Shown: piece by piece, positions 10,636-19,323 of the stretch
How the letters are laid out: each line of letters begins with the position of its first letter
Numbering within the stretch: position 1 is the first letter of the stretch
Made by a program: the position numbers and the translations under genes
Assembly (NCBI RefSeq): GCF_002155685.1
Contig: NZ_MUYK01000001.1
Coordinates: 620,001-684,000, forward strand
Reading direction: 5' to 3'
DNA: 64,000 nt
Origin: Erythrobacter colymbi
GTDB taxonomy: Bacteria; Pseudomonadota; Alphaproteobacteria; Sphingomonadales; Sphingomonadaceae
The notes under the pieces: generated by a model
What the model saw: the letters and a program-made list of their open reading frames with translations, nothing else
Database searches by the model: none
What the model was told of the DNA's origin: nothing

Positions 10636-11229
10636 ATGCCTTCACCACGATTCCACGGCCGCGTCGAGAGCCCCGGACGCGTTTGCGAAGCTCCGGGTTG
10701 CCGCGAGGCGGGCGAATTCCGCGCGCCCGGGCGGCGGCCGCATGGGTTCGACGGGCCGGGCGAATGGCGCTGGTTCTGCCTCGATCACGTGCGCGAGTTC
10801 AACGCGGGCTACGACTGGTTCGAGGGCATGAGCGCCGAGGAGATCCTGCGCGCGCAATCCCCCATCGCGGGCTGGCAGACTGAAAGCCGGGTGTTCCGCC
10901 CCACCGCCGGGATCGCCGATGGCCCGCGCTGGGCGGACTATGACGACCCGCTCGATGCCATTGCCGCACGTGCGCGCGGCATCAAGTCCCGCGCCGAGCG
11001 CGAGGCGAGGGCGGCGATGGGCGGCAGGTTCAGCCGCGAGGAAGCCGCCGCGCTGGAAGTCATGGGCCTCGGCTCCGACACCGACCGCACGCGCCTCAGG
11101 CGTCGCTATTCCGAGCTCGTCCGCCGCTATCACCCCGACCGCAACGGCGGCGACCGCGCGCACGAAGCGCAGCTGACCGCCGTGGTCGATGCCTACCAGC
11201 TATTGAGGAAGAGCGCGGCCTTCGTCTGA
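10636..11229 (+). CDS. J domain-containing protein
   Basis: The 197-aa protein has a C-terminal J domain (about residues 139-195) with helix II running into YHPDRNGGD, the HPD motif that stimulates DnaK. The N-terminal part contains two Cys-x-Cys/His-like pairs (VCEAPGCREAGEF and FCLDHVREFN) that look like a small metal-binding element, and the conserved FEGMSAEEI. It is therefore a specialised co-chaperone rather than DnaJ itself. In many alphaproteobacteria this gene lies directly before cobS; here a five-gene minus-strand block separates them. Confidence 0.9.
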   Translation: MPSPRFHGRVESPGRVCEAPGCREAGEFRAPGRRPHGFDGPGEWRWFCLDHVREFNAGYDWFEGMSAEEILRAQSPIAGWQTESRVFRPTAGIADGPRWADYDDPLDAIAARARGIKSRAEREARAAMGGRFSREEAAALEVMGLGSDTDRTRLRRRYSELVRRYHPDRNGGDRAHEAQLTAVVDAYQLLRKSAAFV

Positions 11230-11233
11230 GCCG

Positions 11234-11689
11234 TCACAGCATCCGGCGGAAGAAGACGACCCGCTCGGTCTCTTCGAACCCGACCGCTTCATGGAAGGCG
11301 TGGCTGGCGGTGTTGTCGAGCAGGGCGTTGGAGGCAAGCTCGGTGCAGCCCTTGGCGCGGCCCCACTCGGCCACCGCCTCGACCAGCGCGCGCCCGACGC
11401 CCGTGCCGCGCCATTCGGGCACGATGAACGCGCCTTCTCCGAAGGCCACGGGAGAGGTGTCGCACCCGTCGACATAGTCGCGCCGGATGCTGGCTTCGAC
11501 AAAGCCGAGGAGCGCGCCGTCTCGCCCCTCGGCGACGAAGGCGACCTGATCGGGATCGCCGGAGAGGAAGGTTTCGGCGATGTCCTCGGCATGGGCGGCG
11601 GCGTCGTCATCAGTCCACAACTGCGCGCGCATCGCGGCCCATTGCTGCACGTCGGCGGCGGTCGCGGGGCGGACGGTCACGGCGGTCAT
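11234..11689 (-). CDS. GNAT acetyltransferase resembling aminoglycoside 6'-N-acetyltransferase
   Basis: The 151-aa protein follows the AAC(6')-I pattern along its length: WAAMRAQLWTDDD at the N-terminus, SIRRDYVDGCDTSPVAF in the centre, then the acetyl-CoA loop WRGTGVGRALV, and ALLDNTASHAFHEAVGFEE at the end. AAC(6') enzymes acetylate the 6'-amino group of aminoglycosides, but chromosomal relatives may have other amine substrates, so resistance is not demonstrated. It ends 5 nt from the convergent J-domain gene and starts a minus-strand detoxification block. Confidence 0.85.
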   Translation of the reverse strand: MTAVTVRPATAADVQQWAAMRAQLWTDDDAAAHAEDIAETFLSGDPDQVAFVAEGRDGALLGFVEASIRRDYVDGCDTSPVAFGEGAFIVPEWRGTGVGRALVEAVAEWGRAKGCTELASNALLDNTASHAFHEAVGFEETERVVFFRRML

Positions 11690-11713
11690 GGGATGCGTGT
11701 CTCCGGCAGGATT

Positions 11714-12370
11714 TCAATCGCGCTCCGGGGCCGGTCCGAGCGGCCAGAAATGGCGATAGGGCCGCGCCCCGTCGACCGCGCGGGCGACCGAAGGGCGCGC
11801 CAGCAGGCGGGCGCGATAGGCGCGAAGGCGCGGGTGCGTCTCGGCAATCGGATGCGTCCAGTCGGCATAGAACAGCGCCGGGGCCGCCGCGCAATCGGCC
11901 AGCGAGAAATCGTCGCCGCAGGCCCAGCGCGCATCGGGCAAGTTGGCTTCGAGCCACGCATAGACCGCAACGAGCGCCGCCTTGGCGCGGTCGATCCGAC
12001 CCTGGTCGGGCGTAGGCGTGACGAAGGGCAGATGCTCGCTCACGATGGCCTGCATGTTCCCCATTACGTGATTGTCGAAAACCCGGTCCATGAAGCGCAC
12101 GGCCAGCGCCTGTGCAGGATCGGCGGTGATCAGGCGCGGGCCGGGGTGGTGGAGATCGAGATGCTCGATGATGATCGAGCTTTCCGCCACGGCTGTCCCG
12201 CCGTCGTCGATCACCGGGAATTTTGCGAGCGGCCACAGGGCGGACAGCTCGGCCTGATGTTCGGCTTGGTCGGGGCCGAGCGTGCGGAACTCGTAAGTCA
12301 GCCCCTTCTCGTCCAGCGCGATGGCGGCCTTCCAGGTGTAGGACGAGAACGGGTGGCCATAGAGGATCAT
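11714..12370 (-). CDS. Glutathione S-transferase family protein
   Basis: A 218-aa GST with an N-terminal thioredoxin-like domain (HPFSSYTWKAAIAL, with the KFPVIDD cis-Pro region and the ESSIIIEHLD glutathione-binding ES pair) and an all-helical C-terminal domain containing FSLADCAAAPAL, the N-capping motif. The catalytic residue is likely Ser or Tyr of SSY near residues 9-11. It overlaps the next upstream GST gene by 4 bp (ATGA). The substrate is unknown. Confidence 0.92.
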   Translation of the reverse strand: MILYGHPFSSYTWKAAIALDEKGLTYEFRTLGPDQAEHQAELSALWPLAKFPVIDDGGTAVAESSIIIEHLDLHHPGPRLITADPAQALAVRFMDRVFDNHVMGNMQAIVSEHLPFVTPTPDQGRIDRAKAALVAVYAWLEANLPDARWACGDDFSLADCAAAPALFYADWTHPIAETHPRLRAYRARLLARPSVARAVDGARPYRHFWPLGPAPERD

Positions 12371-13002
12371 CCCGCCTGCTCCTGCGCCGCCTTGATGATG
12401 GCGGCGTCGATCCCGTTGGCCTCGGCATAGGCGGGGCGCTGGGTGATGCGATCGACATAGGCGCGGAAAGACGGGCGCTCGGGGATCGAGCCGAAGCGCA
12501 GGCCCCAGACGAACTGGCTGCCGACATAGGTGTCGGCCATGGTGAAGCGGTTGCCGGCCACAAAATCGTTCGCGCTCAGCCAGCTATCGAGCGCATCGAG
12601 CGTCAATTCGAAGCTGCCGAAGCCGGCCATACCGCTCTTGCCTTCGGGCACCTGCCAGCCCATCGCATTGGCGACCACCGCCTGCTCGAGCGGCCCGGCG
12701 GCGAAGAACAGCCAGCGGAAATAGGCGGCCTTCTCGTGCGTGTCGGGGAGCAGGCCTGCGTCGGGGTGGGTCTCGGCGAGGTAGTGGTTGATCGCCGCGC
12801 ATTCGGTGACGATGTGGTCGTGGCCGCCGTGATGATGCACCAAGGCAGGGACCTTGTTCATCGGGTTGATGGTCTTGAAGCTTTCCGGACGTGTGGCCCA
12901 GTCGAACACCACGTGCTCGTAATCCGCGCCCGCCTCGTGCAGCGCCCAGCGGCTGATCTGGCCGCGGCTCATGGCGACGGTGTAGAAGGTGAATTCGGCC
13001 AT
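12367..13002 (-). CDS. Glutathione S-transferase family protein
   Basis: The second of two adjacent GSTs, 211 aa. The N-terminal domain has MSRGQISRWALHEAG, a Ser-containing active-site loop, NKVPALVHH with the cis-Pro, and TECAAINHYL. The C-terminal domain carries RFTMADTYVGSQF. It differs strongly from its neighbour, so the pair is not a recent duplication. Coupling by ATGA and the nearby DUF1428 gene suggest one detoxification transcript with several products. Confidence 0.92.
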   Translation of the reverse strand: MAEFTFYTVAMSRGQISRWALHEAGADYEHVVFDWATRPESFKTINPMNKVPALVHHHGGHDHIVTECAAINHYLAETHPDAGLLPDTHEKAAYFRWLFFAAGPLEQAVVANAMGWQVPEGKSGMAGFGSFELTLDALDSWLSANDFVAGNRFTMADTYVGSQFVWGLRFGSIPERPSFRAYVDRITQRPAYAEANGIDAAIIKAAQEQAG

Positions 13003-13005
13003 GGC

Positions 13006-13377
13006 TCAGGCCTCCTTCCAGACGATGGGTTCGAACCCGCCGAAGATCATGCGCTTGCCGTCGAAGGGCATGTCGCTGCCGTCGGGATTGCCGAAATGCT
13101 CGGCCATGCGCGGGTCGGCCATCAGCTTTTCGTGGCTGGCGTCGACCGTGGCGCGGTCCGGCCAGGTGGTCCAGGCGAACACGATCTTCTCGCCCGGTTC
13201 GGCCTTCACGGCCATGCGGAAATCGGTGGTGGTGCCGTCCTTGACGTCGTCCTCCCAGCATTCGATCTGCGACAGGCAGCCGTAATCCTTGACGATGTCC
13301 CAGAACTTCTCGGCGACCTCGCGGTAAGCGTCCTTGTTGCCCTCCGGCACGGCGAGCACGAATCCCTGAACGTACAT
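13006..13377 (-). CDS. DUF1428 family protein (YbaA-like)
   Basis: A 123-aa protein of the DUF1428/YbaA family, which has a ferredoxin-like alpha-beta barrel fold. Typical pieces are MYVQGFVLAVP at the start, IECWEDDVKDG, VFAWTTWPDRA and FDGKRMIFGGFEPI. Its function is not known. The start at 13377 has an excellent GGAGGAG site 6 to 7 nt upstream; the longer frame adds 36 unrelated residues. It stands 3 nt before the GST gene and likely leads the GST-GST-GNAT transcript. Confidence 0.9.
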   Translation of the reverse strand: MYVQGFVLAVPEGNKDAYREVAEKFWDIVKDYGCLSQIECWEDDVKDGTTTDFRMAVKAEPGEKIVFAWTTWPDRATVDASHEKLMADPRMAEHFGNPDGSDMPFDGKRMIFGGFEPIVWKEA

Positions 13378-13429
13378 GATGCATCTCCTCCCGACCGCGC
13401 TTGTAGCAGCCGGGAAGGACGAGTGCGCA

Positions 13430-14269
13430 TCAATTCTGGCGAAAGGCCCAGCGAAGCGTCCGGCCCATGCCCCATGTCGCCGCACGGGCGGGTAGCGCGG
13501 TCAGGACGGGGCGCTGCAAGTGCAGCATCGTGCGTGCCCAGTCGGGCAGCATGGCGACGGCATCGGCGGTGATCATGGTCTGCACGGCGAGCGGCGTGCC
13601 GGGCGGGCGCTGCGAGAGCACCAGCTGCGCGACCTCGCGCGCTTCCTTCGAGGTGGCGAGATCGTGGCGGAGTTCGCGGAAGATACGGTCCGCCTCGGCG
13701 CGGGTTTCGGGCACGGGATCGGCGCCGAGGGCGCGGGCGATCACGGCGAACTGGCGGTAGTATTCGTCCTGCTCGGCGATCGGCATCGAGGGGCGCACAT
13801 GGCGGATATAGCCCGCAAGGAAGCTCTGCGCCTCGGTGACGTGAACCCAGGCGAGGGTGCGCGGATTGGTCGCCTCGTAGGGCGTCCCGTCGGGGAGCGT
13901 CCCGCCGACCTTCGCATGGATGCGGTTGACCCGCTCGATCGCTTTCAGCGCCTCGTCGCGGTGACCGAAGGTCGTGACCGCGATGAACCGCGCGGTGCGG
14001 CGCAGCCGCCCGTGCATGTCCTCGCGGAAATTGGAATGGTCGAGCACGCCCTGCAAGGCATGGGGGTGGAGCATCTGCAAGAGCAGCGCGCGCACGCCGC
14101 CGGTCATCATGCCGACGATGTCCGCGTGAACCTGCCGGATCGGCGTATCGCGCTCAAACAGCGCCTCGTCCGAGGGCGGGGTGGGTTGCTGACCGTTCGC
14201 GGTATCGTGGAACACCCCGCGCACCTGGGAGACCAGCCTGAGGCGCAGCGATTCGACCGGATCGGGCAT
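13430..14269 (-). CDS. DUF2236 / MpaB-type oxygenase family protein
   Basis: A 279-aa protein of the DUF2236 family related to fungal MpaB and latex-clearing protein Lcp. Recognisable segments are [20 protein letters not shown] near residue 65, RFIAVTTFG, and [20 protein letters not shown] near residue 143, whose histidines fit a haem-type site. The family is thought to oxidise small molecules, but the substrate here is unknown. Start 14269 is chosen because family similarity begins there; the open frame extends 23 codons further. It lies divergent from cobS. Confidence 0.85.
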   Translation of the reverse strand: MPDPVESLRLRLVSQVRGVFHDTANGQQPTPPSDEALFERDTPIRQVHADIVGMMTGGVRALLLQMLHPHALQGVLDHSNFREDMHGRLRRTARFIAVTTFGHRDEALKAIERVNRIHAKVGGTLPDGTPYEATNPRTLAWVHVTEAQSFLAGYIRHVRPSMPIAEQDEYYRQFAVIARALGADPVPETRAEADRIFRELRHDLATSKEAREVAQLVLSQRPPGTPLAVQTMITADAVAMLPDWARTMLHLQRPVLTALPARAATWGMGRTLRWAFRQN

Positions 14270-14385
14270 GGGAGGAATATAGGCGCGAACCGCAAGGGCG
14301 AAAGGCGCGCTCGTCAAATTGCGAGGCAGGGGGCGCAAACCACCGCTTGCAGCCTCGCGCCATGCCGTTTAACCGTCCGCCCGCA

Positions 14386-15363
14386 ATGACAACGATCCCC
14401 TCCGGCGCCAGCGCCATGCCCACCCAGCCCGATACCACCGTCGACGTCCGCGAGACCTTCGGCATCGATGTCGACTGGCAGGTTCCTGCCTTCTCGCAAC
14501 GCGACGAACACGTGCCCGAGACCGACGGCGCCTATGTGTTCGATCCGGACACCACGCTGGCGATTCTCGCGGGCTTCGCGCACAACCGCCGGGTGATGGT
14601 GCAGGGCTATCACGGGACGGGCAAGTCGACCCACATCGAACAGGTCGCAGCCCGCCTCAACTGGCCCTCGATCCGCGTGAACTTGGACGCGCATATCAGC
14701 CGCATCGACCTCGTCGGGCGCGATGCGATCGTGCTGAAGGACGGGCTGCAGGTCACCGAGTTCAAGGAAGGCATCCTGCCCTGGGCGCTCCAGCACCCGG
14801 TGGCGCTGACCTTCGACGAATATGACGCCGGTCGCCCCGACGTGATGTTCGTGATCCAGCGCGTGCTCGAGTTCGACGGCCGCCTCACGCTGCTCGACCA
14901 GAACCGCGTGATCACGCCCAACCCGTTCTTCCGCCTGTTCGCGACGACCAACACGGTCGGCCTCGGCGACACCTCGGGCCTCTATCACGGCACGCAGGCG
15001 ATCAACCAGGCGCAGATGGACCGCTGGAACATCGTTGTCGCGCTCAATTACCTGAAGCCCGAGGTCGAGCAGCAGATCGTCAAGTCGAAGACGCCGCAGA
15101 GCGACGACAAGCTGATCGCCGACATGGTGAAGGTCGCCGAACTGACCCGTCAGGGCTTCATGAACGGCGACATTTCGACCGTGATGAGCCCGCGCACCGT
15201 GATCACCTGGGCGCAGAACGCGGCGATCTTCGGCTCGACCGGCTTCGCCTTCCGCCTCTCGTTCCTCAACAAGTGCGACGAGGCCGAGCGCACGCTGGTG
15301 GCCGAATACTACCAGCGCGTCTTCGGCGAAGACCTGCCGGAAGGCGCGGGCAAGAAGCGCTGA
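14386..15363 (+). CDS. cobS: Cobaltochelatase subunit CobS (AAA+ ATPase)
   Basis: CobS is the AAA+ motor of aerobic cobaltochelatase (CobN-CobS-CobT), which inserts cobalt in cobalamin synthesis. The 325-aa protein shows Walker [10 protein letters not shown] (about residues 74-82), Walker [10 protein letters not shown], and the sensor region [14 protein letters not shown], with the family opening [20 protein letters not shown]. The start is uncertain: ATG 14386 is chosen, and ATG 14416 or TTG 14347 are possible. CobT, normally next, is absent; a TonB-like gene follows with TGATG overlap. Some CobS-like MoxR ATPases have other partners. Confidence 0.88.
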   Translation: MTTIPSGASAMPTQPDTTVDVRETFGIDVDWQVPAFSQRDEHVPETDGAYVFDPDTTLAILAGFAHNRRVMVQGYHGTGKSTHIEQVAARLNWPSIRVNLDAHISRIDLVGRDAIVLKDGLQVTEFKEGILPWALQHPVALTFDEYDAGRPDVMFVIQRVLEFDGRLTLLDQNRVITPNPFFRLFATTNTVGLGDTSGLYHGTQAINQAQMDRWNIVVALNYLKPEVEQQIVKSKTPQSDDKLIADMVKVAELTRQGFMNGDISTVMSPRTVITWAQNAAIFGSTGFAFRLSFLNKCDEAERTLVAEYYQRVFGEDLPEGAGKKR

Positions 15364-16079
15364 TGGGGGTGCGGGGGGCGCTCCTGCTCGTGCTCCTTGC
15401 AGCGCCGCTGGCTGCGCAGGAGACTGTCCTCGCCCCGCCGCCGCCTCGCCCGCTCGATGTCCGGATGGTGCCCGTCGCACCAGCGCCGCGGCACCCCCGG
15501 GAGGCGCGCGCCGAAAGCGTCAAGACGGTCGACATCCCGCAGGCGGCCAAGGACGAAGGCCATAATGGCCGCACGACCTACACCGCTACCGTAGGCCCCG
15601 ATGGCAAGCTGGTCGCTCTGGTGCTCAAGGAAAGCTCCATGTCGCCCGCCATCGATGCCGCGGTCGAGGCGAAGGCACGCACGCTCTATTACTTCCCCGC
15701 CACCGACAAGGACGGCAACAAAGTCGAGGGCAAGGTCGACGTTTCGATGTCCTACGCCCGCCACGATGCCGACAGCCCGGGCGGCGGGATCGCAACCTAC
15801 ACCTGCGGCGATCTGGTGCGCGAGTGGGACTGGTTCACCGCCGCCAATGCCGGGCGGCGCAAGCTGTTCTGGCCGAACAATGCCTTCACCTCGCTCACGT
15901 CGATCGAAGCGATGCGGCAGGGCGTGACCCCGAGCCGCGAGGAACGGCTTCTGGCGCGGGCCGAGCGCGAGGAGATGTGGCTGAAGCTCATCAAGCGGTG
16001 CCGCAAGAAGCCGGCCCGGCTGATGCTCGAAGAGGTCGACCAGCCCGAGGCCTATGCGCGCCTCGTCAATTCGTTCTGA
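15363..16079 (+). CDS. TonB-like C-terminal domain protein, secreted
   Basis: The 238-aa product begins with a signal peptide (VRGALLLVLLAAPLAAQ, likely cleaved near residue 19). Residues 45-125 resemble the TonB C-terminal fold: TYTATVGPDGKLVALVLKES and AVEAKARTLYYFPATDKDG, the pattern of energy transducer TonB/CpaE-like carboxy domains. The remaining half is charged and unrecognised. It lacks the N-terminal anchor helix of a true TonB. It starts at TGATG with cobS, so co-expression is likely, yet a link to cobalt or cobalamin uptake is only inference. Confidence 0.65.
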   Translation: MGVRGALLLVLLAAPLAAQETVLAPPPPRPLDVRMVPVAPAPRHPREARAESVKTVDIPQAAKDEGHNGRTTYTATVGPDGKLVALVLKESSMSPAIDAAVEAKARTLYYFPATDKDGNKVEGKVDVSMSYARHDADSPGGGIATYTCGDLVREWDWFTAANAGRRKLFWPNNAFTSLTSIEAMRQGVTPSREERLLARAEREEMWLKLIKRCRKKPARLMLEEVDQPEAYARLVNSF

Positions 16080-16083
16080 CCGC

Positions 16084-16111
16084 TTGCGCCTGAGTGTGCT
16101 AGCCTGATAAT
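16084..16111 (+). promoter_or_regulatory. Candidate promoter before the PBP gene
   Basis: TTGCGC (16084-16089) and GATAAT (16106-16111) are separated by 16 bp and lie 12 nt before the ATG of the penicillin-binding protein. If used, the 5' leader would be only a few bases long. The -10 is unusually good for this GC-rich DNA. Confidence 0.35.
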
Positions 16112-16123
16112 ACAGCGCTAACC

Positions 16124-18316
16124 ATGGCGTTCTTCGACCGATTCTGGAAAGGCTCCCGCACCGGCGCTCCCGATGGGACGGGCACGCCTGCCGGCTTCTT
16201 CCCGCTCTACGAATCCTCCCGTCCCGTCGATGATGACGACGACGGGGACGTCGACGATCTCCCGCGGCCCCGCGTCTCGGCCAAGCCCGATTTCGACGCG
16301 TGGGACGCCAAGCTCGGCCTGCTCGACGAGGCGCTCGCGGTCGAGGAGAAGCGCCGCCTGCGCTGGTGGCAGCGCGATTACTGGCGGCAGCGCAGCAAGC
16401 TGTGGTGGACGGGGCGCAGCATCCTTGCCGCGCTGGCGCTGTTCGTCACGCTGGTGGGCTGGCTCGCGGTCACTGCGCCGCTCTCCAAGAGCCTCGAGCC
16501 GATTGCCCCGCCGCAGGTCACGCTGCTCGCCAGCGACGGCACGCCGATCGCGCGGCAGGGCGCGGTGGTCGAGGCGCCGGTGAAGATCAAGGACCTGCCG
16601 CCGCACGTCGCGCAGGCCTTCATCGCGATCGAGGACCGGCGGTTCTACAGCCACTGGGGCATCGACCCGCGCGGCATCGCCCGGGCGGCGTGGACGGGCT
16701 ATGGCGGCGGATCGACCATCACCCAGCAGCTCGCCAAGTTCACCTTCCTCACGCCCGAACAGTCGATCAGCCGCAAGGCGCGCGAGGCGCTGATCGCGCT
16801 GTGGCTGGAGAGCTGGCTGACCAAGGACGAGATCCTCGAACGCTACCTCTCCAACGCCTATTTCGGCGACAACCAGTACGGGCTGCGCGCGGCCTCGCTG
16901 CACTATTTCTACCGCCAGCCCGAAAAGCTGCGGCCCGAACAGGCGGCGATGCTGGCGGGGCTGCTCCAGGCACCCTCGCGCTTTGCGCCGACCAAGCATT
17001 ACGACAAGGCCAAGGCGCGCATGGAGCTGGTCATCAAGTCGATGGTCGAGGAGGGCTACCTCACGCAGGCCGAGGCGGACGCGCTGCCCGATCCGCGCAT
17101 CGACGTGCGCACGCGCGACGACAACCTGCCGACCGGCACCTACTTTGCCGACTGGGCGCTGCCGCTGGCGCGCGAGGGGATGGATGCGGGCTATTCGCGC
17201 TCGGTGCTCACCACCACGCTGGATTCGCGGCTTCAGGCGCTCGCCAACCGCATCGTCGCGCGCGCGCCTCTGGGCAAGGCGCAGGTCGCGCTGGTGGCGA
17301 TGCGCCGCAACGGCGAGGTGGTGGCGCTGGTGGGCGGGCGCGACTACGCCAAGTCGCCCTTCAACCGCGCCACGCAGGCGCGCCGCCAGCCGGGCTCGAC
17401 CTTCAAGACCTTCGTTTACCTCACCGCGCTCGAGAACGGGTGGGAGCCCGACGACACCATCCCCAACACCCCTATCACGCAAGGCTCCTACCGCCCCAAG
17501 AACGCGCGCGAGCAATATTCCGACCAGATCACGCTGAAGGATGCCTTCGCCTCGTCGAGCAACGTCGCCGCGGTGCGCCTGCTGCAGGCCGTGGGGAGCG
17601 ACAAGGTGATCGCCACCTCGCGCCGCCTCGGCATCACCGCACCGATGGCCGAGGGCGACCCGAGCCTCGCGCTCGGCACTTCGGCGATGACGCTGATGGA
17701 ACTGACCGCCGCCTATGCCGGGATTGCTGCCAACGAATATCCGGTCGAGCCCCATGCCATCGCGCGCGGCGACCGCAGCTTCTGGGAGTGGATGACGACC
17801 CGCAGCGATTCCATGTCCTCGGACGATCACGAGGACCTTGAGGGTATGCTGCGCGCCGCGATCAACCGCGGGACGGGGCGCAACGCCTCGCTCCCCATCG
17901 CCAACTACGGCAAGACCGGCACGACGCAGGATTACCGCGACGCGCTGTTCGTGGGCTATGCGGGCGATCTGGTGGTGGGCGTGTGGATCGGGAATGACGA
18001 CAACACGCCGCTGAATGGCGTCACCGGCGGCAGCCTGCCGGCGAAGATCTGGCGCGACTTCATGCGCTCGGCCCTCAAGATCGAGGCCGCGCCTGCGCCG
18101 GTGGTCGAGGATACCCCCGACCCCGAAGGCCCGGTGCAGCCGCTCGACGTTCTCGACGGGCAGGAAATCCCGCTCGGGCAGGACGGCGCGAGCGTGAAGG
18201 TGGACGAGGGCGGGGTGACCCTCAAGCAGGAGGGCGTGCCGGTCGAGGTCAGGGTCGATGGCGGGGGCGTGGTGGTGAAACCCGCACCCGGCGCAACGCC
18301 AAGCCCGCCGCCCTAG
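16124..18316 (+). CDS. Class A penicillin-binding protein (PBP1a-type transglycosylase/transpeptidase)
   Basis: A bifunctional peptidoglycan synthase of 730 aa. A cytoplasmic N-terminus rich in charged residues precedes one transmembrane helix (about 98-118). The GT51 domain follows with catalytic Glu in AIEDRRFYSHWG near residue 169 and GGSTITQQLAKF. The transpeptidase domain has SxxK in GSTFKT near 424-427, SSSN near 477 and KTGT near 595. A proline-rich tail ends the protein. Length and order fit PBP1a/PBP1b relatives. It ends in a CTAG shared with the convergent thioesterase gene. Confidence 0.95.
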   Translation: MAFFDRFWKGSRTGAPDGTGTPAGFFPLYESSRPVDDDDDGDVDDLPRPRVSAKPDFDAWDAKLGLLDEALAVEEKRRLRWWQRDYWRQRSKLWWTGRSILAALALFVTLVGWLAVTAPLSKSLEPIAPPQVTLLASDGTPIARQGAVVEAPVKIKDLPPHVAQAFIAIEDRRFYSHWGIDPRGIARAAWTGYGGGSTITQQLAKFTFLTPEQSISRKAREALIALWLESWLTKDEILERYLSNAYFGDNQYGLRAASLHYFYRQPEKLRPEQAAMLAGLLQAPSRFAPTKHYDKAKARMELVIKSMVEEGYLTQAEADALPDPRIDVRTRDDNLPTGTYFADWALPLAREGMDAGYSRSVLTTTLDSRLQALANRIVARAPLGKAQVALVAMRRNGEVVALVGGRDYAKSPFNRATQARRQPGSTFKTFVYLTALENGWEPDDTIPNTPITQGSYRPKNAREQYSDQITLKDAFASSSNVAAVRLLQAVGSDKVIATSRRLGITAPMAEGDPSLALGTSAMTLMELTAAYAGIAANEYPVEPHAIARGDRSFWEWMTTRSDSMSSDDHEDLEGMLRAAINRGTGRNASLPIANYGKTGTTQDYRDALFVGYAGDLVVGVWIGNDDNTPLNGVTGGSLPAKIWRDFMRSALKIEAAPAPVVEDTPDPEGPVQPLDVLDGQEIPLGQDGASVKVDEGGVTLKQEGVPVEVRVDGGGVVVKPAPGATPSPPP

Positions 18317-18708
18317 ACCATTAGAATGTTCATCACGGCGGTGGCAATGGGCCGGCTGCGGTCGGTCTGCCACGCCTCGACCGTGACGTTGGCGTTGCGC
18401 CGTCCGAGCCGCGTGATGCGCCCCACGGCAAAGCTCGCCTGCGATTTGCCCGCGGCGAGATATTGCACTGTGATGTTGATCGGCTTCAGCTGCGGATCAC
18501 GCCCCGCGGTGACCAGCGCGGTGCGCAGCGCGGCATAGCCCGCGTTCTCGAGCAGGCCTGCGGTCGCCCCGCCGTGGAAGTGCTGCGGGCGGCCCTCGAC
18601 CGTGGGGCCGAAATCGACCGTCAGGACGGGCATCCCGCCCTCGTCCGCGCCGGTCGCGACGATCCCGAGCGAGCGGGCATAGGCGGGCAGTTCCACCGCG
18701 TCAGCCAT
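18313..18708 (-). CDS. PaaI family hotdog thioesterase
   Basis: A 131-aa hotdog-fold acyl-CoA thioesterase. The segment QHFHGGATAGLLENAGYAA is the family's active-site helix, with His and Gly in HFHGG and Glu in LLENAG; NITVQYLAAGK and VTVEAWQTD form the strands. The substrate is probably an aromatic or medium-chain acyl-CoA. It overlaps the upstream thioesterase gene by 8 bp and its stop shares CTAG with the PBP gene. It may form a heteromer with its neighbour, which has the same fold; that is inference. Confidence 0.88.
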   Translation of the reverse strand: MADAVELPAYARSLGIVATGADEGGMPVLTVDFGPTVEGRPQHFHGGATAGLLENAGYAALRTALVTAGRDPQLKPINITVQYLAAGKSQASFAVGRITRLGRRNANVTVEAWQTDRSRPIATAVMNILMV

Positions 18709-19186
18709 GGCCCATCGCTCCCCTCAGCGCAGGGTTATCCTCGCGTGGGTCGGCGCCGATGGTCATGAAGCAGCCCGCGACATGGGCGACCGGATCATCC
18801 GGGCTCTCGTCATAGGCGATCCCGCGCACGAAGGCGGCGGAACGCGTGATGCGGTAGCATTCGACCCTGCCGCGCACGCTTGCCCGCTCGCGCGCGGGGC
18901 GCTGGTAATCGACGCGCAGGTCGAGCGTCGCGACCGGCTGGAAGCTGCCGCGCGTCTGCCAGATTGCCATGCCGCTCGCCATGTCCATCAGGCTGATGAT
19001 CGGGCCGGAGGCGAGCACGTGGCGGCTGGAATCCCCGATCAGATCCTCGCGCCACGGCAGTTCGAGCTCGACCCAGTTGTCGCCCTGATCGGTAAAGCGC
19101 AGGCCGAGCCAGCCGGTATGGCCGTGGCGGAAGAACCACTTGGACGCCTCGCGCGCGTCGAACCGGGGGGTGGCGGGGGTGTTCAT
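18701..19186 (-). CDS. PaaI family hotdog thioesterase
   Basis: A second hotdog thioesterase of about 161 aa. It has SSRHVLASGPIISLMDMASG, which corresponds to the active-site helix of the PaaI family with Asp in MDMASG in place of the usual Glu/Asp position, and ATLDLRVDYQRPA as the following strand. Start 19186 is used; ATG at 19198 would add four residues. It precedes and overlaps the other thioesterase gene, so the two are expected to be co-translated. Confidence 0.85.
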   Translation of the reverse strand: MNTPATPRFDAREASKWFFRHGHTGWLGLRFTDQGDNWVELELPWREDLIGDSSRHVLASGPIISLMDMASGMAIWQTRGSFQPVATLDLRVDYQRPARERASVRGRVECYRITRSAAFVRGIAYDESPDDPVAHVAGCFMTIGADPREDNPALRGAMGHG

Positions 19187-19252
19187 GGGGGAGCGCATAG
19201 GGCGAGGGGCGCGACGGTGGCAACGCCCTTTTTGCGAGGATAGTCCCCGGTC

Positions 19253-19317
19253 CCGTTCGCCTCGAGCGAAGTCGAGAGGCCGGTCACTGGTGTCTCGACT
19301 ACGCTCGACACGAACGG
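19253..19317. repeat. Paired inverted repeat, 27-nt arms
   Basis: Arms at 19253-19279 and 19291-19317 are inverted copies with about five mismatches and an 11-nt loop; both carry CGTTCG ends and a TCGAG/CTCGA core. It lies between ruvX and the thioesterase pair, ending 6 nt from the ruvX stop, and may act as a terminator. It resembles the repeat at 7983-8078 in style but not in sequence. Confidence 0.75.
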
Positions 19318-19323
19318 CGCCGG

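Noticed and set aside
16118-18373. A 751-codon open frame antisense to the PBP gene
   Set aside because: Same shadow effect; the plus strand has clear GT51 and transpeptidase motifs in the correct order.
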